This document shows positions 23,085 to 32,863 of a stretch of DNA of 64,000 bases, in pieces. The notes beneath the pieces are model-generated. The model was not told the DNA's origin and did no database searches. It was given only the letters and a program-made list of their open reading frames with translations. Source of the DNA: Rosa chinensis (taxonomy: Eukaryota; Streptophyta; Magnoliopsida; Rosales; Rosaceae); NCBI RefSeq assembly GCF_002994745.2, contig NC_037094.1, forward strand, positions 17,508,001 through 17,572,000, given 5' to 3'. Both the position numbers and the translations under genes were made by a program. Every line of letters begins with the position of its first letter. The stretch's first letter is position 1.

Positions 23085-24431
23085 CAGGGGCGGATCCATT
23101 CACAGACTAGGACGGGCTTGAGCCCGTCCGAGATTTTGAAGCCCAAAAAAAAAAATAGATGTATGGTTTTTTTTTTTTTTTTAATAGGGGTTTGTGTTTG
23201 TCTAGACAAAGCCTAGTCCCCTGAGTCACTCTCTGTCTCTCTCGGTCTCATCGAGACATCGCTATTCACTACGACCCGAGTCACTCGACGCTACGGAGAC
23301 CGGAGTCTCACTCATCGAGACTAGGGCACTAGGCGATGGTCGACGGACTCTCACTCAGTCACTCTATTCGGACTCCGGCTACCGACGATGAGTCATCGAG
23401 ACTAGGCGACGGACTCTCACTCAGTCACTCTCTCCCACTTCCTCCTCCTCTCGCCGCCTGCGGCTCAGCCGGCTCTCCCGACTCCTAGTCCACTCATCGA
23501 CTACGGATCTACGATTCTACGGCCTATTAGAAGTTTCACCACTAGACTTCGTCGTCTCCATTCTCCAACTCTCCTTCTCCAACTACACGTCTACACCAGG
23601 TGAGGTACTCTTTCTTTTTCGCTCGCAGCTCGCTATCTGATTCTGATTTTTGAATCTAGTTCCTCTTAATCAAACCGATTCGTTACTGATTTGATTCAGT
23701 AAAATTGGGGATTTTGTTGAAATTAGGGCTCTGATAGTCCGATTTATAGAGGATTGCCTGTGGTAGTCAAATTAGGTATGTGAATGTGTGATTGAGACTG
23801 AAAGATTGTGGCTTTTCTGGGTTATTGGATTTTGGGGTTGAAAGTTAGTGTGTGGATTTGGGTATGCATGATCAAAAATAGAAACTTTTTCTCTTTTAGT
23901 GGTGTTTGGGGTGCTTTACGGCTTTACCCATTTCAGCTTTCTCCTTTTTAAGATTGAACTGGGTATTTGGAATGGGTGATGTACTGATGTTGAAAGTTTC
24001 TTAGTGAATCAAAGCTTTACGATTCTAACTTTGTGTTTTCATTGGCTTGAATGGTTGGATTTGGGTTGAAATTTGGGGTCTTCATTTGGGTGTGACAAGA
24101 AAGATAATGTTGGCTTTCATTTTGTTTAATACTTTAACTGATGAACTGATCAAGGAGCTGCTTTGTTTAATTTTGTGCAGGATTGAAGTACCTCTTGTAT
24201 TGCATTGCACGTTTATTTGTTGTTGCTTTTTTTTAAAGTTTTGTATGAATATACATTTGAGGGGTAAGGCTCACTACTTCCCCCTGACTAGGTGTACCTT
24301 TTTTTTTTTAATAAATAAAATTCTCTCGCACCGTTGAGATTCTCCATAATATATATATATATATATAAATTTTTTTGTTTTTGTTTAAGAAGTCCAGCCC
24401 GTCCAAGGTTCCAATCCTGGATCCGCCATTG
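23085..24431. mobile_element. hAT-like transposon inside the Copia B leader
   Basis: A perfect 8-bp target duplication, CTGCAGGC, lies at 23077-23084 and 24432-24439. Ends are imperfect inverted repeats: CAGGGGCGGATCCA on the left and CAATGGCGGATCCA read inward from the right. This is a hAT signature, close to the common plant GGGGCGGATCC family. Subterminal copies of AGCCCGTCC occur at both ends. The left interior (23220-23600) is CT-rich and ends in CCAG|GTGAGG, which looks like a 5' exon and splice donor. No transposase coding is visible, so this is an internally deleted, non-autonomous copy. Confidence 0.85.
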
Positions 24432-24782
24432 CTGCAGGCCCGTGTGTTGTGGCCTGTGTGCAGCGCTTGTGCAAGGCTGAGGCGGGGTCTGTAGGCTGTG
24501 TGATGGGCTGCAAGCTGGGCAGCAAGGGGCGTGCTTACAGGTGGGAAGCGCTGGGCAAGGCCGAGTGAGGCGGGGAGGAGGCCGATCTGGATTGAGCAGG
24601 GGAGGAGGCCGATGGGAGGCTGATCTGAATTTTTTTTTTTGGTGGCGGTAGAAGAAGAAGAAAAAGTTTTTTTCTTCTAGGTTTTTGTTTTTTTGTTTTA
24701 TTTTTTTTCAACGGAAAAAAGAAAGAAACTAGAAAATTCTTGGCTATTTGCTCTGAGCGTGCTGATAACGTGTTAAAGTAAA

Positions 24783-26101
24783 GGACTAATTTCAGTTTAC
24801 CCCCCTGAGGTTAGGGGTCGTCATCATGTTAGTCCCTCGAGTTTCAATTTAATCAGTAACACCCTTGTACTCTCCAAATTCATCAGCCGTGTCCAATTTC
24901 TACTATTCCGTCCAATTTGGACAGTTAAGTTTGACTTTTGAGAGCTAAAATTGTCATTTCAAGACAAAAAAAAAACAAAACAAAGAAAGAATTTTTTTTT
25001 TCGTTTTTTTTTTTGCATTTATTTTCTGTTTTTTTTTCCTTTTTTTTATTTTCTTGTTTTTTTTTCTAGGCTTATTATTATTATTATTATTATTATTTTA
25101 TAATTTTGTTTTCAACCTATACACCATAAGACATAAGTTATAATAGGTTTATAAAAAAAAAAAAAAAAAACTCTAGATGGTCAAAAAACCGCTCGTTGGT
25201 CTACGATATTTGTGATATATCTCCAATAAAGCAACGAATTTTAGGATATATCCCCAATAAAGTGAAGAAATATCTATAAAATATGATTAAAAAAATTAAA
25301 TACATATATTTCTTCACTTTATTGGGAATATATCCTAAAATTCTTTACTTTATCGGAGATGTTCCTGTTCCACAAATATCGTAGACTAGTGAGCGAAGAA
25401 TTTTAGGATATATCCTCAATAAAGTGAAGAAATATCTGTATTTATTTTTTTAATTATATTTTACAAATATTTCTTCACTTTATTGGGGATATATCCTATT
25501 ATTCTTCACTTTATAAACCTATTATATTTTATAGATATATTTTACAAATATATCCTAAAATTTTTCGCTGGCTGGTTACAAATAAACCCTATAATAGGTT
25601 TATAAAAACAAAAAAAAAATACTCTAGGTGGTTAAAAATTTGCTCGCTGGTCTACGATATTTGTGATATATCTCCGATAAAGCGAAAAATTTTAGGATAT
25701 ATTTGTAAAATATATCTATAAAATATAATAGGTTTAAAATACATCCTATAATAGGTTTAAAATATAAATTTTTTTGCTTTATCGGAGATATATCACAATA
25801 AAGTGAAGAATTTTAGGATATATCCCCAATAAAGTGAAGAAATATATGTATTTATTTTTTTAATCATATTTTATAGATATTTCTTCACTTTATTGGGGAT
25901 ATATCCTAAAATTCTTCACTTTATAAACCTATTATATTTTACAGATATATCCTAAAATTTTTTGCTTTATCGGAGATATATCATAAATATCGTAGACTAA
26001 CGAGCACCTTTTTGACCACCAAGAGTTTTGTTTTTTGTTTTTATAAACCTATTATAAACCTATTATAACTTGTGGTGTATAGGTTGAAGACAAAATTATA
26101 A

Positions 26102-26134
<33 letters not shown>

Positions 26135-26415
26135 CGAAGAAAAAGAAAATAAAAAGAAAATAAAAAAAATGAAAAAAAAGAAGAAAAAAATGCAAAAAAA
26201 AAATTCATTTTTTTGTTTTTGTTTTTGTTTTTGTCTTGAAATGACCATTTTAGCCCTCAAAAGTCAGACTTAACGGTCCAAATTGGACGGAATAGTAGAA
26301 ATTGGACACGGTTGATGAATTTGGAGAGTACAAGGGTGTTACTGATTAAATTGAAACTCGAAGGACTAACATGATGACGACCCCTAACCTCAGGGGGGTA
26401 AACTGAAATTAATCC
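24783..26415. mobile_element. Foldback Mutator-like element (MULE)
   Basis: A perfect 9-bp target duplication, TAAAGTAAA, lies at 24774-24782 and 26416-26424. The ends are long inverted repeats of about 190 bp: GG(A/C)...AATTTCAGTTTACCCCCC on each side, differing at only a few positions by eye. A 9-bp duplication with long terminal inverted repeats is diagnostic of Mutator-like elements. The interior has no transposase. It consists of homopolymer runs, matching TTA/TAA triplet repeats (25074-25095, 26104-26132), and a nested palindromic core, so the whole 1.63 kb can fold on itself. Confidence 0.9.
25190..26010. repeat. Nested palindromic repeat core of the MULE
   Basis: The motif TTTTAGGATATATCC followed by CAATAAAGTGAAGAAATAT, and its reverse complement, recur about six to eight times in alternating orientation. 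CTACGATATTTGTGATATATC occurs near 25200 and 25665, with reverse-complement copies near 25370 and 25980. Several hairpin arms of 30-60 bp are nested within the larger terminal inverted repeat. No coding potential. Confidence 0.8.
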
Positions 26416-26627
26416 TAAAGTAAAATTGAGATTGGAAAAAGGTCTACTCATTTCATTTCATAGTCCCTTTATATAGGGATAGAGTTACAACGGAAATATT
26501 AATTACATTAAATACATTGAATGCTGATTGATCTATAATTGTGCTGATTGATAGTAATCACTGATTCCTTGATTCCCTCTCCGTCAGTTGCTTTAACGAA
26601 GGCATACAATATGTTTTTCCTTTAACA

Positions 26628-27439
26628 AAACAACTATTTTTGTTGAATGATTCTACATAATAGTAACTAAATGAACTATCCTTCTAGGGAGGCGTAATAT
26701 ATGTTTGGTACTTTGGTTGTTTCTCATCACTTCTTCTGAAAACTGCCTCATTGATGAATTATTTTATTGAGTTTTCTTTGGTTTCATGAAAAATACAATA
26801 TATATATATATATATGGTTTTATATGTTAACTTAACTCATTTTCTTCCATTTTTACGCTCGGAAATTTCGGATTTACATATTCATGTTTTGGAAACTGGT
26901 GCAGACTGTGCAGGGCAGTGTTATACATCTACCTCAACTCTTTAGGTCTCATTTGATTTGGGTCATGAATAATGCTCATGTTTCTCATCACTATTTGGTA
27001 ACACTGAATGTAAATAAGATGTCAGAGAATTCAATTTTTCTAAAGATAAAAATGGAAAAGAAGACAACTTCATCTATTTAATGGATTCAGTCAAAACAAA
27101 TACCAGGTTAACCATAAATATTAAATCAACCAGAAAACTACAACAATGTAGAACTCTCTGCCTCTTTCTCAAAAAAAGAAAAAAGAAATATATGATTTGA
27201 TAAAATGAAACAGTACAAGTACTTATTTGCTGAAAAAAAATGTTATGAGAGATTTGAATACTGTGTCAGAAAACCCATAAATTCATGACAACTTCTGTGG
27301 TCATCATATAGAATTTTACTCCTACTGAGTCCCCAGGATACCTTTCCTTCTTGATCCACTGCATGACTGCCACGTGGACAACCTTTCTTATCTTCCTTTT
27401 TTTAACTTTCTTTTCATTTTCGGTTAAATTTTCTCATAG
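26628..27439. other. Intergenic DNA
   Basis: AT-rich, with a short (TA)n near 26799-26815. The frame at 26884-27081 has no recognisable domain. Nothing else was identified. Confidence 0.45.
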
Positions 27440-28640
27440 CCGTTTCAACTTCTTTTTTGTTATGTTTACTATTTTGCTAAATTATTAAATGTCTATCTTG
27501 CTAAAAACAAAAACAGAGGTTTTAACAAAAAGTAAAAGAGATTGTTGCAAGGGATATGTGAGACTCAAAAACATTTCAGAACGAAGTTCATGAAAACACT
27601 GACACATCATTTTAGGCCTTGTTTGGTTCACGGAAGGGAAATCAATTCCCTTGTCTGTTCCTTGGGAAAGGGAAACTAAAGTTCCTGTCAGATTTCTTTT
27701 CATGTGTTTGGTAAAGCAGGGAAAGCATCCAAGAAAGATCATTTGATTTCCCTTCCGATGTTTGGTTGGTGCAGGAAATGAAAGTAAAAATATATCTGAA
27801 ACAATACCCTTCTATTTTAAAATAAAAACAACCTGGAATGAATTTTCAACGCTACCAAGGGTACTCAAGCAATTAATGCTAGGGTATTATTGTCCAAAAT
27901 TATTGCAATTAATGCTGGGAAATGGGATGGGAAACTCAATCCCATGAAGTTTGAGTGGAATGAGTTTACCCCCAACTTTCTCCTATATCAGGAAAGCAAG
28001 GAATGACTTTCCTTTCCCAAGTCCTCAAATCCGTGAAACAAACGAGGCCTTAGGGTAATGAATTTCTTGCTTTAAATCGTGAAACTTAGAAATGTTTCAA
28101 AATCGAGTTTACGAAACCACTGACTCGTCACTTATTCATTGAGTTACCTTGGGGTGCGTTTAAATTTCTCTTTTTCATTGTTTGCTATTTTGCTAAATTC
28201 TTAAATGAATTTCAGGATAAGATTCCCTAATTTTTTTTAATTTTTTTGTCCATATATAGAACAAAAACACAGGTTTCAATAAAAAATAAATGAGATTGTT
28301 ACAACATAAATGTGAGACTTTGAAACGTTTTACTAGTTCATGAGAAAACTGACGCATCATTTAATGAAAATAAATTTCTTACCTTAGTGCGTTTTAAATT
28401 TTCCTTTTGTCACTACTTACAATTTTACTAAATTCTTAAATGAATTTGAAGATAAAATTTTCCATTCTTTGTCCATAAACAAAACAGAGAACTCAAGTTT
28501 CAACAAAAAGTTAATGGGCGTTATGTTACATAAAATTCGTAAGCGGTTCAAACTGAGTTCACAAAAAACTGACGCATCATTCGATGAAAATGCATTTCTT
28601 TTCTTTCGCTTCAGTTTAATTTGACCAGTTAAAAAAAAAA
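27440..28640. repeat. Decayed tandem array of about 240-280-bp units
   Basis: The motif ATTTTGCTAAATTCTTAAATG recurs at about 27468, 28186 and 28424. Each copy is followed by CATATATAGAACAAAAACAGAGGTTTCAACAAAAA-like and GTGAGAC...ACTGACGCATCATT-like segments. Spacing is about 238 bp between the last two copies, and about 280 bp between the first two once the 438 bp added by the Tourist element is removed. Copies differ at many positions, so the array is old. It lies in a gene-free stretch. Confidence 0.7.
27615..28049. mobile_element. Tourist-like (PIF/Harbinger) MITE
   Basis: A 3-bp TTA target duplication (27612-27614, 28050-28052) flanks a 435-bp element. The inverted ends are GGCCTTGTTTGGTTCACGGA and, read inward from the right, GGCCTCGTTTGTTTCACGGA (17 of 20 matching). 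A TWA duplication with GGCCTTGTTTGG-type ends is the Tourist pattern. No transposase. It interrupts the tandem array described here, so it is younger than the array. Confidence 0.85.
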
Positions 28641-28986
28641 AAAAAGATGCTTCAATTTTCGTCCACATATAGAAAACAAATAGAAAAGGAAAAAAAAAAG
28701 GGCAAACAGAGACGGGGTAGAGGTTACATGGGGTATTAGCAAAAAGCCAGAAAGGGTGGGAGAATAGGAATAGCAATAGAAAACGTGATTGTGGGGCCCT
28801 CCTTTTGGTTCCAGAAGAGAAAAGGTCTCTTGTGCTTTAGATTCTGACGATGGCCTCTCGGGCCCACTTTATTGTTAGCTCCCTGGGATTTGACGTCTTT
28901 GCCCCTTTATTCGATTCTGTTTTTAACTTTTAACCTCGCATCGTGACTAAATCCTCCATTTACTCTTAGCTTGCCTTTGCTAGAAG
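28641..28986. other. Intergenic DNA
   Basis: No gene seen. The frame at 28417-28776 (minus) overlaps the tandem array and a poly-A run and has no recognisable domain. Confidence 0.4.
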
Positions 28987-29569
28987 TAGATCTATAAATG
29001 GAACGGATTTTGATCCGGACCCGCTCCAGATCATTGACTATTGGACGGGTTTGGATCGAAAGTTTTGATCCGTTGATCTGTTAATGATCCGAATCCGTTA
29101 ACCCGTTTATTTAATGGATCAAATACGGATCTAGGTCGATCTGATCCGTTAATGATCAGGCCAGTTTTTGTAATAATAAAAAATATATATTTTTATTAAT
29201 ATATTATTATTTTTTAAAAATATAAAATATAACATATGAAGAATTTCTAATACAATTTTTTTGCAGAAATCTAAGGGACAGTCGATCACCCAAGATTCCA
29301 ATAAGCATTAAGAATGTTGATAATGTACTTCTACTTTTGGTGATACTTTTCATGTTGTTTTAATATTTTATTAATATCTTATGAGGTATCATGATATAAA
29401 TTTAATATTACTATTTAAAATTTTAAAATATTTGAAATTATAACGGGTCGGATTAGCGGATCGGGTATCCGTTAACCTGGCGGATACGGATTTGGATTGA
29501 TTTTTTTTTTAAGTAAATGAATTTGGATTTAGGTCAATCCGATCCAAATCCGGTCCATTTACAGGTCTA
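28987..29569. mobile_element. hAT-type MITE
   Basis: Nearly perfect 8-bp target duplications (GCTAGAAG at 28979-28986, GCTATAAG at 29570-29577) flank a 583-bp element. The inverted ends are TAGATCTATAAATGGAACGG and, read inward, TAGACCTGTAAATGGACCGG. Both subterminal parts carry many ATCCG/CGGAT motifs (GATCCG, ATCCGTTAA), typical hAT transposase-binding repeats. The centre is AT-rich and non-coding. Confidence 0.85.
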
Positions 29570-29857
29570 GCTATAAGGGGCGCATGCGTCGTAAAAAACT
29601 TATATAACACTGTAATTATGGGTTTTTGATGAAATTATTTTGTTAATTTTATTAGGTTGTAAAAATCTTTTTGCATTTCAATAGTGATTTTGTTCATTAC
29701 TATTTGATCTTATCATTTGTTTTCTTTTCTTAATTTTGTGTAATTAGTTGCTTAGTGGACTGAATTTACTTGTTTTGAATAAATAATAATAATAATAATA
29801 ATAATAATAATTAAAAAATATATAGATTTATGTGTTGTGAAAGGTTTGACAATCCCT

Positions 29858-30117
29858 CGAATACGTTACATGTTCAAATCATTGGTCGCATAAAATATAG
29901 ACTATGAAACGTACTATTCACATTTTATGTTGTACACGTACCAAAATTTGATGAAGCAATCAAGTTATAAATGACCTGAAACAGTGTGTCGAATAAGTTA
30001 CATGTTCAAATCATTGGTCGGAGATTATATAGACTATGAAACGTACCATTTACATTTTATGTCGTATACGTACAAAAATTTGATGAAGCAATCAAGATAT
30101 AAATGATATGACATAAC
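29858..30117. repeat. 132-bp tandem duplication
   Basis: Two units, starting at 29858 and 29990, share most positions. Common segments include GTTACATGTTCAAATCATTG, ATAGACTATGAAACGTAC and AATTTGATGAAGCAATCAAG. A third, poorly preserved partial copy may follow (30118-30215). No coding. An imperfect (AAT)n run near 29785 precedes it. Confidence 0.8.
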
Positions 30118-31018
30118 ATACCGAACACATTTGGTAAACATTGATCGGAGATTATACTCACTATCTAGCATGTGTTGCTTTACCTCACTTGACGTATACC
30201 TGCAAAAGTAGTGCATGGAGAGAATATTTGAAACTCAACGAACGTTTACTCAAACTTCATGCAGAATAATGATAACTATAATCAGACATTAGGGTTAAAA
30301 AAAAAAATTCATGTTCCGTAATTATCAAAGTCTGCTAGTAATCTGTCAATTTGAATAATAATAAGTGGCAAGAAAATTTAAACTCAACTCGTAAGTCAAG
30401 GGTCTAGGGTTTGAAAAAAATTTAGCATGGATCCTCTATCTATTATGTTTTACTAAAGAATTTTTTTACCACAATTAACTTTTCAATTTAAAACTAAACA
30501 AACAAACAATACTCTTCTATTCTAAAAAAAAAAAAAAAAACAATAATCTTCTATTTAAAAAAAAAAAAACAAACAATAATCTTCTAAATAGAAGAGTACT
30601 CAAGAGACAATTTTAAGAGATTGTAAGGGACAAATATATCTTAAAACTATGCATATGTTTTCAGTCGTTAGATTCATTCATCCCTCACTGCTTTTTAAAA
30701 ACTGTCCCTTAGATGAGCAGGATTCCTAAACAGAGACTTGTAGTAATTGTAAAAACAAGAATTCACCTATAAACTTGTCTATTTCGGTAAAAGCCATTAA
30801 GTCTCTCTGGCAGATGGTGAAAAAAGAGGGGTATGATGGTAAATAGAAGGAAAAGACCGTGTAATCTGACACAAACCCAAACACCCTCTCTCTGGGCCTC
30901 AGTCTTCCTTCTTGAACTCGGCGCACTGGAGAAGCTGTCTCTCTCTCTCTATCTCTCTCTCTCTCGTTTGGTTTCGTTTGGTTGGAGCAAACCGGCGGCG
31001 TCGTCACTCTGATAAGAG
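30118..31018. other. Intergenic DNA upstream of NRPD1
   Basis: AT-rich, with poly-A runs near 30520-30570 and a CT-rich block at 30938-30965. The last few hundred bases are the likely NRPD1 promoter. The frame at 30726-31007 (minus) is antisense to the CT block and was not accepted. Confidence 0.4.
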
Positions 31019-32863
31019 AGAGAGATAGCGCTCTTCTTCCACTCTTTCAGACCAAACGACATCGCTTTCACCCATCTTTTTCACTTCACTGTATTGCCCC
31101 CCAACTTTTCTGTGTTGCCTTTTTTAGTTAAAAGAAAGCAACCCATTGGGCTCAGTCGTGTTGGGTACTCACTCCTCTGTTTCTCTCTGCTGAAAAGACA
31201 CATTCTTTGCGCTCAAAGTGAGTATAAATTTGAATCTTTTTGGGACTTTCTTTATGGGATTAATGCCGCTTCTCTGTTTTTCGGAGGATGATCATGCTCT
31301 ACATGGCTCTTCTGAACAAGTTTTCGTTACGGATTTGATATTTTGATTCCTTTTTTTTTGGGTGATTATGTGCTGTTTTGGTTTGTTCTACATCATTGGT
31401 GATTGGTTTTTGAAATTCAATGTGTGTTTGCTGCCTCTGGTGCTCTGCATGTTGTGTTTGATCATGGAGGACTGTTGAAAAGAATGGACCTTTGCACAAT
31501 GCAGATTAAAATCTTATGTTTTTTGTGTTCTTCATCCCTGGCAATGTTAGTTTCTCTGGGTGTATAAGACAATCAAGGTGTTTTCTGGTACTCGTGATGT
31601 GTTTTTTGTTTAATTTATGAAAACTTAAGCTGGTGAAAGAATGGTTTCTGTTTATGCTATTGCTTATGTATATGAGTATTTAGTGATAAATTTTGTGATC
31701 AAGTTTTTTTTTTTCCTTTGGGATGTCTTGTTAGGTTTGAATGACTTGCCATGTTAGAGATATCATGTCTTGTTAGATGTCTCTTTGTAATGAAATGGTT
31801 GCTTGTTGATTATTTTTCGATCACTAAACGCGTCTGCTTTGTTGTGGTTATTGATCGTTTTGTTTTGTCAGGGTTAGTTGGTGGTTGCACTTATTGACTG
31901 ATGCTACTGACAATCTGAGTTTGCAACTAATTGCTATGTGCATTTCAATGTTAGAGGTCTGCATATAGTAACAGTACAAGATTTTAGATATTCTGTCTCT
32001 TTTTGTGGCTAAGCGGTAGCTTATTGATTATGGTATGATCAATAAAGCAGATATTGTCGTGATTATTGACCGTTTTGTGGTGCTACACAATCTGGATTTG
32101 CAACTAATTTCCACGTGCATTTCATTGTTTGATTGCGCCTCCACAGATTATTAGTGCGGATTTGGACAGGTTTATGTGGGGGATTTTCCAGTTGCATTGA
32201 GCATCGATGGCTTATTTGTGTGGGTTTATTATATCGTCCACTGCCTTTGATCCTAATTTTCAAAAGATAGTGATTTTTATGCTGTTATTGGCATCAATTT
32301 GCTAAAAAAAAAATAAAAAAACATAAAAAAAAGGAGCTGTATGTGACAGCTGCTGTTTATTTTATCTTGGTTTTTCTTTACAGTGCATCATATTAATTTC
32401 TCCACGATAGAAGGGGGTGTGTAATGTAAACAATGTTATTTATTGGTGCTGGCTTGTTATATATTTTAAGCATCGGTATAGTATTCCCATAATATAGATA
32501 TCTACTTAAATACCGCCATATCGGATCACTGCCATCACCAGTTTTCCTAGAGTGAACCTTCCAATTATTTCTATACATGTATATCGAAGGTGCAGAAAAG
32601 CAATATTGCAAAACGCTTGAGAACATGACACTATTTCCTTCATATGTCAGACTCTTGTAATGAAGTTGCAAATGAACTCCCAGTTTTATCTAAACTGAGT
32701 AGAATTTTTAAAATGCAGAGTTATGGAGAGCTATGCATCTTCCTAGAATGCTGTTTTTTTCCTTTCTTATCAGTAACTTCTTTATGCTATACTGTTTAAC
32801 GCTCATGGCTATCTATGTAGGTTGCTTGATTTGTTTCTGCAAAATATAGAAGTAATAGAGCCC
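31019..32863 (+). promoter_or_regulatory. NRPD1 leader exon and 5' UTR intron
   Basis: A gene-like CT-rich segment ends at a splice donor (CAAA|GTGAGT, GT at 31218-31219). An acceptor, TGTAG, ends at 32820, 43 nt before the NRPD1 ATG. This gives a probable non-coding first exon (about 31019-31217), a 1.6-kb leader intron, and 5' UTR continuing at 32821. The transcript start is inferred, and no TATA box was assigned. Confidence 0.55.

Larger units (their letters stand above)
20086..26627 (-). mobile_element. Copia B, broken LTR retrotransposon with nested insertions
   Basis: Read on the minus strand: 5' LTR (26627-24771, interrupted by a MULE), PBS-position motif (24770-24758), leader (24757-21776, interrupted by a hAT element), gag (21775-20723), then a short stretch similar to the gag-integrase linker of Copia D, ending near 20086. 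Integrase, reverse transcriptase, RNase H and the 3' LTR are missing. LTR and body are close to those of Copia D (53386-58390), so both belong to one family. Relative to Copia D, about 220 bp are deleted near 20380, which removes the protease active-site region. It cannot be autonomous. Confidence 0.85.
24771..26627 (-). repeat. Copia B 5' LTR, split by a MULE
   Basis: The LTR begins TGTTAAAGTAAA at 24771 and resumes after the MULE at 26425, ending TTTAACA at 26627. Without the insertion it is about 215 bp, TG...CA. It includes a TATA-like segment (TTATATAGGGATAG). It matches the Copia D LTR at 53386-53598 over most of its length. Confidence 0.85.

Noticed and set aside
22480..23216. Several overlapping open frames on both strands
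   Set aside because: They come from T-rich low-complexity retrotransposon leader and the first part of a hAT element. The phenylalanine/serine-rich translations have no domain.
25190..26010. CRISPR-like alternating repeats
   Set aside because: Repeats are palindromically arranged, vary in spacing and lie inside a MULE with 9-bp target duplications in a eukaryotic genome.
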